Source: Saccharopolyspora montiporae
Lineage (GTDB): Bacteria; Actinomycetota; Actinomycetes; Mycobacteriales; Pseudonocardiaceae
NCBI RefSeq assembly: GCF_015209505.1
Contig: NZ_JADEYC010000007.1
Span: forward strand, 186,001 to 250,000
Length of the DNA: 64,000 nucleotides
Direction: 5' to 3'
This document shows positions 8,096-16,032 of the stretch, piece after piece. Under the pieces are notes generated by a model, which saw nothing but the letters and a program-made list of their open reading frames with translations, searched no databases and had not been told where the DNA came from. The translations under genes and the position numbers were made by a program. Numbering within the stretch: position 1 is the first letter of the stretch; each line of letters opens with the position of its first letter.

Positions 8096-9037
8096 GTGAA
8101 ACGCCGCACGTTCCTCACCGCCGCGTCTTTGGTCGCGGGCACGAGCGTTGCGTCCACGCTCGCACTGCGCAGCGGAGTCTCCGAAGGCGAACTGCGGACG
8201 GACGTGCCGATGCGCAGCGACATCCTGGGCATCGACACCCGCTACACCGTCTACATCCCGGGAGACCACCCGGACGACGAACCGGTGCCGATCGTCTACC
8301 TGCTGCACGGCGTCTTCGACGACAACACGGCCTGGGCGCGCTACTGCGACCTCAAGCGCCTCATGGACACCATGATCAACGACGGCCGGTTACCGCCCAT
8401 GGTGGTCGTCACACCGGACGGCCGCCGGGACCTGTCGCTGGATTCCGGGGACCAGCCCACGACCTACTGCATGAACGACGCCGACGGCGGCTTCCGGTGG
8501 GAGGACATGTTCATGCAGGAACTGATGCCGCACGTGGAGCGGACCTACAACGCGGGCGGCAGCGCGCCGCTGCGCGGCATCTGCGGCTACTCCATGGGCG
8601 GATTCGGTGCCCTGCTGTACGCGACGCTGTACCCGGGGACGTTCTCCGGCGTTGCCGGGATGAGCCCGTCCACCCGCACCGAGGACCAGGTTCGGGAGAT
8701 GGATCCCGAGGAGTACAACCGGGTGCTCGGCTCGGGGATGGGGCTCGACCTCGTCGACGACGAGCGGATCAACGACCGCTTCTGGCACTACAACGTGGCC
8801 GACGCCATCCGCCGCACCCCGCCGGAGGAACTGCAGCGCGCGGGCTACTACCTCGACACCGGCAGCGAGGACGACTACACGCTCATCGGTAACCGCGAGG
8901 TCCAGGACGCCTTCACCGAGCAGGGCATCGCGCACGACGTGCACACCGAACCGGGCACGCACGAGTGGGACTACTGGCGCGGCTCGACGCCCCGCGCGCT
9001 GGAGTACCTGGCCGCCTACCTCCAGGCCGCGGCCTGA
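8096..9037 (+). CDS. Tat-exported esterase, alpha/beta hydrolase (esterase D/mycolyltransferase-like)
   Basis: A 313-residue putative esterase. The N terminus MKRRTFLTAASLVAG is a twin-arginine signal, so the enzyme is probably secreted. The lid-proximal segment IVYLLHGVFDD is typical of the family. The nucleophile elbow GYSMGG gives Ser166, and His289 in THEWDYW is the likely catalytic histidine, with an acidic residue near 259. The GTG start at 8096 follows GGGAGG by a standard spacing. It resembles feruloyl-type and antigen-85-like esterases; the substrate is unknown. It is monocistronic. Confidence 0.85.
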   Translation: MKRRTFLTAASLVAGTSVASTLALRSGVSEGELRTDVPMRSDILGIDTRYTVYIPGDHPDDEPVPIVYLLHGVFDDNTAWARYCDLKRLMDTMINDGRLPPMVVVTPDGRRDLSLDSGDQPTTYCMNDADGGFRWEDMFMQELMPHVERTYNAGGSAPLRGICGYSMGGFGALLYATLYPGTFSGVAGMSPSTRTEDQVREMDPEEYNRVLGSGMGLDLVDDERINDRFWHYNVADAIRRTPPEELQRAGYYLDTGSEDDYTLIGNREVQDAFTEQGIAHDVHTEPGTHEWDYWRGSTPRALEYLAAYLQAAA

Positions 9038-9142
9038 GGCGCCCACCCGGTCGAGGGGTACCACGTCGCCCGTGGTGACACGGCGTACCAGCAACTGTGA
9101 GAGTGGGCGGATCCCGATCAGGGCTGCCCGGAGGAGCAACAG

Positions 9143-9379
9143 GTGACCGACGCACCGCAGGATGACAAGGCCGAGATCCGCCACCGGATCGACTTCAGCG
9201 ATGCGGAGTGGATCCCCAGCACCGACGACGGAACGCCGGGCGTTGAGGTGGCGTTCGTCGACGGCTACATCGGGATGCGCTCCAGCGAGCAGGAGGAGAG
9301 CCCGATCCTGGTGTTCACCCCCGAGGAATGGTTCGCCTTCGTCGAGGGAGCCAAGGACGGCGAGTTCGACGAGCCGTGA
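9143..9379 (+). CDS. DUF397 family protein
   Basis: A 78-residue acidic protein. The pattern FSDAEWIPS, GVEVAFVDGYIGMRSS and ILVFTPEEWFAFV is the DUF397 fold, common in actinomycetes and usually encoded beside an XRE-type regulator. Here no XRE gene is adjacent, so it is an orphan member. The GTG at 9143 is preceded by GAGGAG at 9131-9136. The molecular role of DUF397 is unclear; some members modulate their partner regulator. Confidence 0.85.
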   Translation: MTDAPQDDKAEIRHRIDFSDAEWIPSTDDGTPGVEVAFVDGYIGMRSSEQEESPILVFTPEEWFAFVEGAKDGEFDEP

Positions 9380-9459
9380 CGGCGCTCGTGCGGTCGCGGC
9401 GCACCCGGACGATCGAACGGGACGAACCGCGCGAAAGTCCCTAGCACGGCGGCATTCCG

Positions 9460-9609
9460 GTGCACATCGAGATTGTCATCGGCACCGCTACGGGTGCAGC
9501 ATCGGGTCGACGGGGCGTCGTCCGCGCCCCCGCACCGTCGCTCACCGAGGAGGGGCTCGTGCACCTGCCGGACCCGCACGGCCGCCGCGCTGCGGACGTC
9601 CCGTCGTGA
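9460..9609 (+). CDS. hypothetical small protein, coupled to following gene
   Basis: A 49-residue frame beginning MHIEIVIGTATGAASG and ending AADVPS, starting with GTG at 9460. Its stop overlaps the GTG of the next small gene by 4 bases. An alternative internal start at 9559 has a stronger ribosome-binding site (GAGGAGGGG) but would give only 16 residues. No family is recognised. It may be a real leader-like protein or the 5' part of one gene split by a frameshift. Confidence 0.35.
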   Translation: MHIEIVIGTATGAASGRRGVVRAPAPSLTEEGLVHLPDPHGRRAADVPS

Positions 9610-9857
9610 TCGCCACGAGCACCTACCGGGCATGTCCGGTCGTGCACACCGGTGATCTCGCCGCGGACTTGCCCGGGGCGATCGTGCCGCCGGCACCGAT
9701 CGTGGACGCGCCGACGGGCAACCGGTGGGCGCCCTGCCTGGACGCCGTCGACCCGGACGCCGAACGCGCCGTCGCGAAGCGGATCGCACGCTCCGACCCT
9801 CGGGAGCCGACCCCGGGTCAACTACAGCTCGTGCTGCAGGCGCTCCAACGGTTGTGA
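9606..9857 (+). CDS. hypothetical small protein
   Basis: An 83-residue frame starting MIATSTYRACPVV, overlapping the preceding small frame by GTGA. The segments GAIVPPAPIVDAPTGNRWAP and AKRIARSDPREPTPGQLQLV have normal amino-acid composition, with G or C at most third codon positions, which argues for coding. No domain is recognised and no membrane segment is present. The converging FAD monooxygenase gene ends 14 bases downstream. Confidence 0.45.
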   Translation: MIATSTYRACPVVHTGDLAADLPGAIVPPAPIVDAPTGNRWAPCLDAVDPDAERAVAKRIARSDPREPTPGQLQLVLQALQRL

Positions 9858-9871
9858 CGGCCCTGCCCGGG

Positions 9872-10918
9872 TCAGCCGGAGTGCGGTGGCACGAAGTCCT
9901 CGGCGACCGCACGGCCCTGCGCCTGCAGCCGGAGCGCCTCCGGTCGCACCTGCCGCTCGTAGCCCACCAGCGCCTGTTCGACGGTCGCGTCCTCGCGCAG
10001 CCGCGCGGCCAGCGCCCGCGCACCGGTCAGCGCGAGGTCGGCTCCGTGCCCGGCGAGCAAGGAGGGCGCGTGGCAGGCGTCGCCGACCAGGACCACCCGG
10101 CCGCGGTGCCAGCGGGGCATCTCGATCTTGGCGACGGTGTCGTAGTACAGGTCGGTGCGGCTCGGCCTGCGGTCCAGCAGCTCGGGCACGATCCAGCCCA
10201 ATCCGCCGCAGGTGCGCACCAGTTCCGCACCGGGGTCCGCGGGTAGCGGCGTTCCCGGCGGGGCTCGGTGGACGAACAGCGTCATCACCCGCTCGTCGTC
10301 GACCGGGTAGGCGCCGACCTGCGCGCCCGGCCCCTCGGTCAGGTGCAGGCCGCCGGCCACCTCGCGGGCGGGTCCGGGCGCGGTCACCGGGTACGCGGCG
10401 GTGTGGAAGCCGAGCTCGCGGAGGAACCGCTCCTCCGGGCCGAACGCGAGGTGACGCACCCGTGAGTGGATCCCGTCGGCACCGACCAGCACATCGGGGC
10501 GTTGCACGCTGCCGTCGGAGAGCACCGCGCCGAATTCGTGCTCGTCCGAACGGATTTCGTCGACGGTCGTGCCGTACCGGATCGCACAGTCGCCGAGTTC
10601 CGCGTGCAATGCCGCGACGAGAGCGCCGCGCAGGACCGACACCGTCGGTTCGGCGCCGGGATCCGTCAGGCGTTCGCGCACTCCGCCGTCCGCGTCGTGG
10701 AAGACGAGTTCGGTGAGCGGCAGCGCCTGCTGGACCAGTTCGGGCAGTAGTCCCGTCGCAGCGAGGTTGCTGTGCGCACCGGCGGGCACATCGATGATGT
10801 AGCCCGCGCGCTGCTCGGTCGGGGCCCGCTCCACGAGCAACACGTCGTGGCCGTCGCGCCGCAGCGATCCGGCGAGGGCGAGGCCGGCGATGCCCGCTCC
10901 GCAGACCAGTGCGCGCAT
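9872..10918 (-). CDS. FAD-dependent monooxygenase (PHBH/UbiH-like)
   Basis: A 348-residue class A flavoprotein hydroxylase. It has the dinucleotide fold GAGIAGLALAGSLRRDG at the N terminus, the DG motif VGADGIHSRVR in the middle and the GD motif GDACHAPSLLAGHGADLAL near residue 285. These enzymes hydroxylate aromatic substrates with NAD(P)H and oxygen, and many act in antibiotic tailoring or inactivation. It is monocistronic, with a start at ATG 10918. The substrate cannot be inferred: no biosynthetic partner lies next to it and the nearest oxygenase, the AurF-like gene, is on the other strand. Confidence 0.85.
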   Translation of the reverse strand: MRALVCGAGIAGLALAGSLRRDGHDVLLVERAPTEQRAGYIIDVPAGAHSNLAATGLLPELVQQALPLTELVFHDADGGVRERLTDPGAEPTVSVLRGALVAALHAELGDCAIRYGTTVDEIRSDEHEFGAVLSDGSVQRPDVLVGADGIHSRVRHLAFGPEERFLRELGFHTAAYPVTAPGPAREVAGGLHLTEGPGAQVGAYPVDDERVMTLFVHRAPPGTPLPADPGAELVRTCGGLGWIVPELLDRRPSRTDLYYDTVAKIEMPRWHRGRVVLVGDACHAPSLLAGHGADLALTGARALAARLREDATVEQALVGYERQVRPEALRLQAQGRAVAEDFVPPHSG

Positions 10919-11060
10919 CGCCGTCCTCCCGGTTCGTTTCGTCCTGGCCGAACGGGCACGCTACCCAGGCCCGTCGTGGCATGCGACGGAGTTTTCCGCG
11001 CCCGCAACCGATGTCGGCCCCGGCCTCCGCCCCCCGGTCGCGCGGGATGAGACGGTCGGC

Positions 11061-11237
11061 TCAGCCCGGCCCGCCCAACACCGCGGGCCGCCCCCAGCGC
11101 TCCCGCGGGAAGTCCTCGACCGGCAGGATCTGCCAGGCGTCGAGCCCGCCGTTCTGCCGCGCGTAGTGCTGGGCCGCATCGCGATTGGCGAAGCGCAGCT
11201 CGTGCGCGAACGCCAGGTGCACGATCTTGACCGCCAC
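11061..11237 (-). CDS. hypothetical small protein, 58 residues
   Basis: A short gene beginning MAVKIVHLAFAHELRF and ending RPAVLGGPG. The GTG at 11237 has a strong ribosome-binding site (GAGGAGG, 5 bases upstream) and nearly every third codon position is G or C. The protein is soluble, with no signal or membrane segment. No family is recognised. It lies between the FAD monooxygenase and the AurF-like operon, transcribed away from the latter. Confidence 0.6.
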   Translation of the reverse strand: MAVKIVHLAFAHELRFANRDAAQHYARQNGGLDAWQILPVEDFPRERWGRPAVLGGPG

Positions 11238-11456
11238 CGAAACCTCCTCGTCGTCGAACTTGCGTTCGATATCCTGTCAGCCGACTCCGGCCCGGGTCCA
11301 GCCGACACGCCGACGGGAGCCGGGCAGTCGGACCGAGCTGCGGTGATCATCCGCGCCGCACCCGTATCTGCCGGCCGGACCCACTCGTTGGTGAGCTGAC
11401 TCACTTTGATCTGGGCAACGGCGCCGTCAAGCGGTATCCATTTAGCCGTTACTTCG

Positions 11457-11469
11457 GGTAACAGTTACC
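11457..11469. promoter_or_regulatory. palindromic operator candidate upstream of the AurF-like gene
   Basis: A perfect palindrome GGTAACAGTTACC (6-bp arms around one base), 43 bases before the AurF-like start, in a locally AT-richer promoter region. Spacing and symmetry suit a dimeric repressor. No matching site was seen at the nearby TetR gene. Confidence 0.4.
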
Positions 11470-11511
11470 GCAAGTCACGATTCCCCATATCCAGCACCGC
11501 AGGGAGCTCTC

Positions 11512-12423
11512 ATGACCGGCACCGCGGACCACACGGCCCCGGCGCAGTCCGACCGGCACGACATGGCCGACCGACTGCTGCGCTCCTCGGAGACGCTTTC
11601 CTACGATCCCGCGCAGGAAGTGGACTGGGAGACGCAGCTGGACACCAGTTACCACGGCGCCAGCCCCGAGTGGAGCACGCTGTACGGCACCGCCTACTGG
11701 CGCGAGATGACCGACGAGCAGCAGCGCGAGCTCACCCGCCAGGAAGCGGCTTCGGTGGCCAGCACCGGCATCTGGTTCGAGATGATCCTGCAGCAGATGA
11801 TGCTGCGGGACTTCTACGCCAAGGACCCGACCAACCCGGACTTCCAATGGGCGCTGACCGAGATCGCCGACGAGTGCCGGCACTCGATCATGTTCGCCCG
11901 CGGCGCGGCCAAGCTCAACGCGCCCGCCTACCGGCCCAAGCGCACCGCCGTGGAGCTCGGCCGGGCGTTCAAGACGGTGGCCACCGGGGAAGCCGCCTAC
12001 GCCGCGATCCTCGTGGCCGAGGAGGTCCTCGACGTCATGCAGCGCGACTGGATGCGCGATGAGCGCGTCGTCCCGTTCGTGCGCACGATCAACAACATCC
12101 ACGTGGTCGAGGAATCGCGGCACATGAAGTTCGCCCGCGAGGAGACCAAGGACCGTCTGGCGGGAGCGGGCCGGATCCGGCGCGAGATCAACGCCATCGT
12201 GGTCGCCGTCGCGGCCTACGTCATCGTCACGAGCATGGTCAACGACGACGTCTACGAGCGGGCCGGGCTGGACACCAAGCGCGCGCTGCGCGAGGCCAAG
12301 GCCAACGAGCACCACAAGTCGATGCTGCGCACCAGCTGCGCGGGCCTGATGGAGTTCCTCAGCTCCGCCGGTCTGCTGACCAAGCCCGCCGAGCAGATCT
12401 ACAAGCGCGCGAACCTGATCTAA
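11512..12423 (+). CDS. AurF-like diiron N-oxygenase
   Basis: A 303-residue protein of the AurF family (p-aminobenzoate N-oxygenase type), a helical non-haem diiron enzyme that oxidises aryl amines to nitro or hydroxylamino groups. Metal-ligand signatures are visible: Glu90 in GIWFEMILQQ, DECRH at 120-124 and EESRH at 200-204. Length fits the family. GGAG precedes the ATG at 11512. The next gene, 4 bases downstream, encodes a ferredoxin-NADP reductase that can supply electrons. The substrate is unknown, and no polyketide or peptide assembly genes are near, so detoxification or a small-molecule role is equally possible. Confidence 0.85.
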   Translation: MTGTADHTAPAQSDRHDMADRLLRSSETLSYDPAQEVDWETQLDTSYHGASPEWSTLYGTAYWREMTDEQQRELTRQEAASVASTGIWFEMILQQMMLRDFYAKDPTNPDFQWALTEIADECRHSIMFARGAAKLNAPAYRPKRTAVELGRAFKTVATGEAAYAAILVAEEVLDVMQRDWMRDERVVPFVRTINNIHVVEESRHMKFAREETKDRLAGAGRIRREINAIVVAVAAYVIVTSMVNDDVYERAGLDTKRALREAKANEHHKSMLRTSCAGLMEFLSSAGLLTKPAEQIYKRANLI

Positions 12424-12427
12424 AACC

Positions 12428-13972
12428 ATGGCCTTCGCAATCACCCAGACCTGCTGCAACGACGCGTCGTGCGTGGCGGTGTGCCCGGTCAACTGCATCC
12501 ACCCGACGCCGGACGAGCCGGATTTCGGCACGACCGACATGCTCTACATCGACCCGGCCTCGTGCATCGACTGCGGGGCCTGCGCGGACGCGTGCCCGGT
12601 CGAGGCGATCTTCCCGGTGGAGAAGCTGACCGAAGCGCTCAAGCCCTACGCCGACATCAACGCGGCCTACTACACCGAGCAGGACGCGCCCGCGCAGCCC
12701 AAAGATCCGGCGCCCAACTTCCACACCTGGCAGCCCCCGGTGTTCGACCGGACGCTGCCCAGCGACTTCCCCCAACTCGACGTGGCCGTCGTGGGTTCCG
12801 GGCCGGCCGGGATGTACGCGGTCGAGGACCTGCTGCTGCAAACCAGCGCCCGGGTCACGCTCATCGATCGGCTGGACACCGCGGGCGGTCTCGTGCGCTA
12901 CGGCGTCGCGCCCGACCACCCGTCGACCCGGAAGATCGACGAGACGTTCGCCCGCTACCGCGAGCACCACCGGCTGACGCTGCGGCTCGGCGTCGAGGTC
13001 GGCCGGGACGTGACCACCGAGCAGCTCGCCGCCCGGCACGACGCCGTGATCTACGCGGTGGGCGCCTCGGCAGCCCGCGAGCTGGGGCTGCCCGGGGAGC
13101 AGCTGCCCGGCAGCAGCACCGCCCTCGATGTCGTGTCCTGGTACAACGGCCATCCCGACGTGCCCGCAGGCGGGATCGACCTGTCGGCGGAGCGCGCGGT
13201 CGTGGTCGGCAACGGCAACGTCGCGCTGGACATCGCCCGGATCCTCACCGCCGATCCCGCGCAGCTGGAACACACCTCGATCTCGCGCGCCGCCCTGGAG
13301 CAGCTGCACCGCAGCGAGGTGCGCGAGGTCGTCGTGCTCGGCAGGCGGGGTCCGGAATCAGCGGCCTACACCACGCCGGAGCTGCTGGCGCTGGATCAGC
13401 AGCCCGGTGTCGACGTGGTCGTCGACGACCACGACCCGCGCATCGCCGCCGCCGTCGACGCCGCGGGCACCGGGGACAAGGCCGCGCTGCTGCGCGGGAT
13501 GCCGCGCGAGGCGATCGACTGGTCGGCTCCTCCCCCGCACGGCACGCGCCGCATCGCGCTGCGGTTCCATTCGGCTCCGCAGGAGTACCTCGGTGCGGAT
13601 CGGGTGCGCGGACTCCGGGTGAGCGGCAGCGGCGACGCCGTGGACATCGCCACCGGGCGGGTCATCACCGCGGTCGGCTACCGCGGCACCGCCCTGCCCG
13701 GGCTCCCGTTCGACGCGGCAGGCGGGACGGTCCCGAACACCGGCGGGCGGGTGCAGGACCGGCCCGGCAGCTACGTGGTGGGCTGGATCAAACGCGGCCC
13801 GTCCGGCGGCATCGGCGCGAACAAGACGTGCGCGCGCGAGACCGTGGACGCGCTGCTCGACGATGTGATCTCCGGGCGGCTCGTGCCCGCGGGACAGCAG
13901 CGGATCACCGACCGGGCCGCCTCGGCCCTGCGCCGCCTGGGCAGCAAACCCGCCGCCCTCGTCCGCCGCTGA
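12428..13972 (+). CDS. fprB: ferredoxin-fused ferredoxin-NADP+ reductase (FprB type)
   Basis: A 514-residue fusion. The first about 80 residues form a bacterial ferredoxin with cysteine clusters CVAVCPVNC and CIDCGACADACP. The remainder is an adrenodoxin-reductase-like FAD/NADPH domain with VVGSGPAGMYAVE near 118 and VVGNGNVALDIARI near 258. The layout matches mycobacterial FprB. It starts 4 bases after the AurF-like gene, so it is probably the dedicated redox partner delivering electrons from NADPH to the diiron centre. A strong hairpin follows the gene. Confidence 0.92.
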   Translation: MAFAITQTCCNDASCVAVCPVNCIHPTPDEPDFGTTDMLYIDPASCIDCGACADACPVEAIFPVEKLTEALKPYADINAAYYTEQDAPAQPKDPAPNFHTWQPPVFDRTLPSDFPQLDVAVVGSGPAGMYAVEDLLLQTSARVTLIDRLDTAGGLVRYGVAPDHPSTRKIDETFARYREHHRLTLRLGVEVGRDVTTEQLAARHDAVIYAVGASAARELGLPGEQLPGSSTALDVVSWYNGHPDVPAGGIDLSAERAVVVGNGNVALDIARILTADPAQLEHTSISRAALEQLHRSEVREVVVLGRRGPESAAYTTPELLALDQQPGVDVVVDDHDPRIAAAVDAAGTGDKAALLRGMPREAIDWSAPPPHGTRRIALRFHSAPQEYLGADRVRGLRVSGSGDAVDIATGRVITAVGYRGTALPGLPFDAAGGTVPNTGGRVQDRPGSYVVGWIKRGPSGGIGANKTCARETVDALLDDVISGRLVPAGQQRITDRAASALRRLGSKPAALVRR

Positions 13973-13990
13973 GCCACCGGCGTTTGCCAC

Positions 13991-14025
13991 ACCGGGGGCG
14001 GGTGCGCGGCGCACCCGCCCCCGGT
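13991..14025 (+). terminator. terminator after the AurF-like/fprB operon
   Basis: Perfect 16-bp arms (ACCGGGGGCGGGTGCG and its complement) around a 3-base loop, followed by TCG. It begins 18 bases after the fprB stop. Confidence 0.8.
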
Positions 14026-14128
14026 TCGCGCGCCCGATCCCGGTGTCGGCGCGTGCCGGGCACCTGCGATGCTTCCCGGGAGGCGGTTCCAGACCGGGGC
14101 CGCTGCGGTGCATCGACGGAGGAGCAGC

Positions 14129-14452
14129 GTGGACGCGGACAACCCGTTCGGCCCCGAGGTGGTCGAGGCGGTCGCCCAGCACATGAACGACGACCACGCG
14201 GGCGATTCGCTGCTGATCGTGCGCGCGCTCGGCGGGCGCCCGGACGCGACCACCGCCGAGACGACCGGGCTGGATGGCCGTGCCATCGAGTTCCGCGCGT
14301 CCGTTCCCGACGGCGAGCCGGTCACCGTCCGGGTCCCGTGGTCGGCTCCGCTAACCGAGCGGGCGCAGATCCGCGCCGAGGTGACCCGGATGTACCACGA
14401 GGCATGCGCCGCTCTCGGCGAGACGCCCAGAGGTGGCGATGAGGAGCACTGA
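14129..14452 (+). CDS. DUF2470 domain protein
   Basis: A 107-residue protein consisting of a single DUF2470 domain: VVEAVAQHMNDDHAGDSLLIVRAL followed by EFRASVPDGEPVTVRVPW. The HMNDDH motif resembles the C-terminal haem-linked domain of HugZ/HutZ proteins and pyridoxamine-oxidase relatives. The GTG at 14129 follows ACGGAGGAG. It precedes a TetR gene and a haem oxygenase gene, so a role in haem or iron handling is reasonable but inferred. Confidence 0.8.
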   Translation: MDADNPFGPEVVEAVAQHMNDDHAGDSLLIVRALGGRPDATTAETTGLDGRAIEFRASVPDGEPVTVRVPWSAPLTERAQIRAEVTRMYHEACAALGETPRGGDEEH

Positions 14453-14502
14453 CCGGACCACCGGCAGTTGCCGGGGCCCGGCCGGTCGGAAATGATGAGG
14501 CC

Positions 14503-15141
14503 GTGCCGAAGATCATCGGAAGCTCGCTGGAGGAGCACCGCGAGCAGATGCACGAGCGCCTGTTCGCGGCGCTGGCCGAGCTGCTCGACGAACGCGGCTA
14601 CGACGCGCTGAGCCTGGCCGACGTCGCCGCACGCGCCGGGGTCAGCCGCACGGCGATGTACAACTACTTCAAGGACAAGGAAACGCTGCTGCTGGCGCAC
14701 ACCGACCACGAGACGCGCCGCTACGTCGACCGGCTGGTCCGCGAGCTGGCGGCGCGCTCGAACCCGGTGGACCAGCTGCGGGTGTTCGTCCGGATGCAGC
14801 TCACCGAACTGGCCACCCAGCACACCTCGCTCGGGGGCATGTCCGGTGTGCTCTCCGAAGCGGGCCGGCGCCGGATGTACGAGCACGTGGCGCCGCTGTG
14901 GGAGCAGCTGCGCGGCATCGTGGACCGGGCGATGCGCGAGCGCTACCTGCCGCGGGAGGACCTCGATGTGCTGCTGCCGGTGCTGGCCGCGGCGATCTCG
15001 CCGCGCACGGCCCCGGGCGCCCGCGGGGAGCAGCTCGAGCAGGTCATCCGCACCACCACCGACTTCGTGCTGCGCGGACTCGGCGCACGGCTGGACCGGG
15101 AAGGCCGTCCGCGCAGGCTGCCGGCCGCACGGGCGGACTGA
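14503..15141 (+). CDS. TetR family regulator
   Basis: A 212-residue regulator starting with GTG. The N-terminal helix-turn-helix region is clear: ALAELLDERGYDALSLADVA, then AGVSRTAMYNYFKDKE (about residues 46-61). The C-terminal ligand domain is helical and unspecific. It follows the DUF2470 gene by 50 bases and converges on the haem oxygenase gene with a 13-base gap. The two operator-like inverted repeats upstream of the haem oxygenase gene are candidate targets. The ligand is unknown; haem or a biliverdin-like molecule is a guess. Confidence 0.88.
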   Translation: MPKIIGSSLEEHREQMHERLFAALAELLDERGYDALSLADVAARAGVSRTAMYNYFKDKETLLLAHTDHETRRYVDRLVRELAARSNPVDQLRVFVRMQLTELATQHTSLGGMSGVLSEAGRRRMYEHVAPLWEQLRGIVDRAMRERYLPREDLDVLLPVLAAAISPRTAPGARGEQLEQVIRTTTDFVLRGLGARLDREGRPRRLPAARAD

Positions 15142-15154
15142 GCACCGGGGGCGG

Positions 15155-15829
15155 TCAGGTCCCGCTGCCGTGCACCTCGCCGAGCTCGACGAGGACATCG
15201 GTGTTGTGCCGGTAGGCCTCCAGCACCTCGTCGATGACGCGCCCCTGCTCGTCAGGTGACCACGGAGCCCCGTCGAGACGACCGCGGTAGTCGTCCTTGA
15301 ACTCGCGGGGGCGCGGGATCCCGGGGAACCGGTAGAACTCCGCACCGACGCCGTCGGTCAGCCCGAAGGTGCGTTCCACCGTGCCGCGGATCGCCTGGCC
15401 GCCGGAGAGGTCGCCGAGGTAGCGGGTGTAGCTGTGCGCGATGAAGCCGCCGGGCCAGGTGAAGCACACCTCCTGCAGCCGTGCGCAGTAGCGCTGGGTG
15501 GCGGTGTTCGGGCGGATCCGGTCCGCCCAGTCATCGCCGAGCAAGTGGTGCAGATCGCGTTCCAGCGCGGGCAGCCGGGTGAGCTCGTCGAAGACGAACG
15601 GGCCCGCCACCGGGTCGCCGCGCATGGACTCGGCGGCCTGTTCGAGGACCCGGTACGCGAAGTAGTGCTGGGCGGTCAGGTCGGCGTAGGCCCCGCTGGG
15701 CAGGTCGCCGGCCAGCAGGCCGCGCATGAAGCCCGCGCTCTCGGCCCGCTCGTGCTCGGCCCAGGTGGCCTCGCGCAACGCGGCCGAGAAGCGGGTGCTC
15801 ATCGGCTGGTCTTCTGCGGTCGTGGACAT
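15155..15829 (-). CDS. hmuO: haem oxygenase, biliverdin-producing (HmuO type)
   Basis: A 224-residue haem oxygenase close in length to the 215-residue HmuO of Corynebacterium diphtheriae. It opens haem to biliverdin, CO and iron. The proximal haem ligand is His26 in ATWAEHERAE, and the distal-helix glycines are in YLGDLSGGQAIRG. The ATG at 15829 is preferred: GGGGAG lies 9 bases upstream, and a longer version from 15877 would add an unconserved tail. It is divergent from a FecB-type lipoprotein gene across a region with an IdeR box, so iron-limited expression is expected. Confidence 0.92.
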   Translation of the reverse strand: MSTTAEDQPMSTRFSAALREATWAEHERAESAGFMRGLLAGDLPSGAYADLTAQHYFAYRVLEQAAESMRGDPVAGPFVFDELTRLPALERDLHHLLGDDWADRIRPNTATQRYCARLQEVCFTWPGGFIAHSYTRYLGDLSGGQAIRGTVERTFGLTDGVGAEFYRFPGIPRPREFKDDYRGRLDGAPWSPDEQGRVIDEVLEAYRHNTDVLVELGEVHGSGT

Positions 15830-15881
15830 GGTCCGGCTCCCCGGGTCGTGCCGTCTGGTTGCGTCCAGTTTGGCCATTGTT

Positions 15882-15918
15882 GCGACATATCGTCAAGAAA
15901 ATCACGACGAGTTGTCGC
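15882..15918. promoter_or_regulatory. inverted repeat operator candidate (haem oxygenase promoter side)
   Basis: Arms GCGACATATCGTC (15882-15894) and GACGAGTTGTCGC (15906-15918) match at 11 of 13 paired positions around an 11-base AT-rich spacer. The element lies 53-89 bases upstream of the haem oxygenase start. Confidence 0.5.
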
Positions 15919-15923
15919 ATCGA

Positions 15924-15940
15924 TCTGACAGCATGTCAGA
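15924..15940. promoter_or_regulatory. TetR-type palindrome
   Basis: TCTGACAGCATGTCAGA has perfect 7-bp arms around GCA. TGACA-n-TGTCA symmetry is common for TetR operators, so the TetR encoded at 14503 is a candidate binder. Confidence 0.5.
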
Positions 15941-15991
15941 AACAACCGCACCGCCTCCGCATGCCCGGCCACTCCACCTCGGAGCGGCAAG

Positions 15992-16010
15992 TTAGGGTAG
16001 GCAAAGTTAA
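15992..16010 (+). promoter_or_regulatory. IdeR/DtxR iron box
   Basis: TTAGGGTAGGCAAAGTTAA matches 15 of 19 positions of the IdeR/DtxR consensus TTAGGTTAGGCTAACCTAA. It ends 22 bases before the lipoprotein ATG, where iron-loaded IdeR would block transcription. Confidence 0.75.
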
Positions 16011-16032
16011 CCACGAGCGAGGCGGTGTGCCC

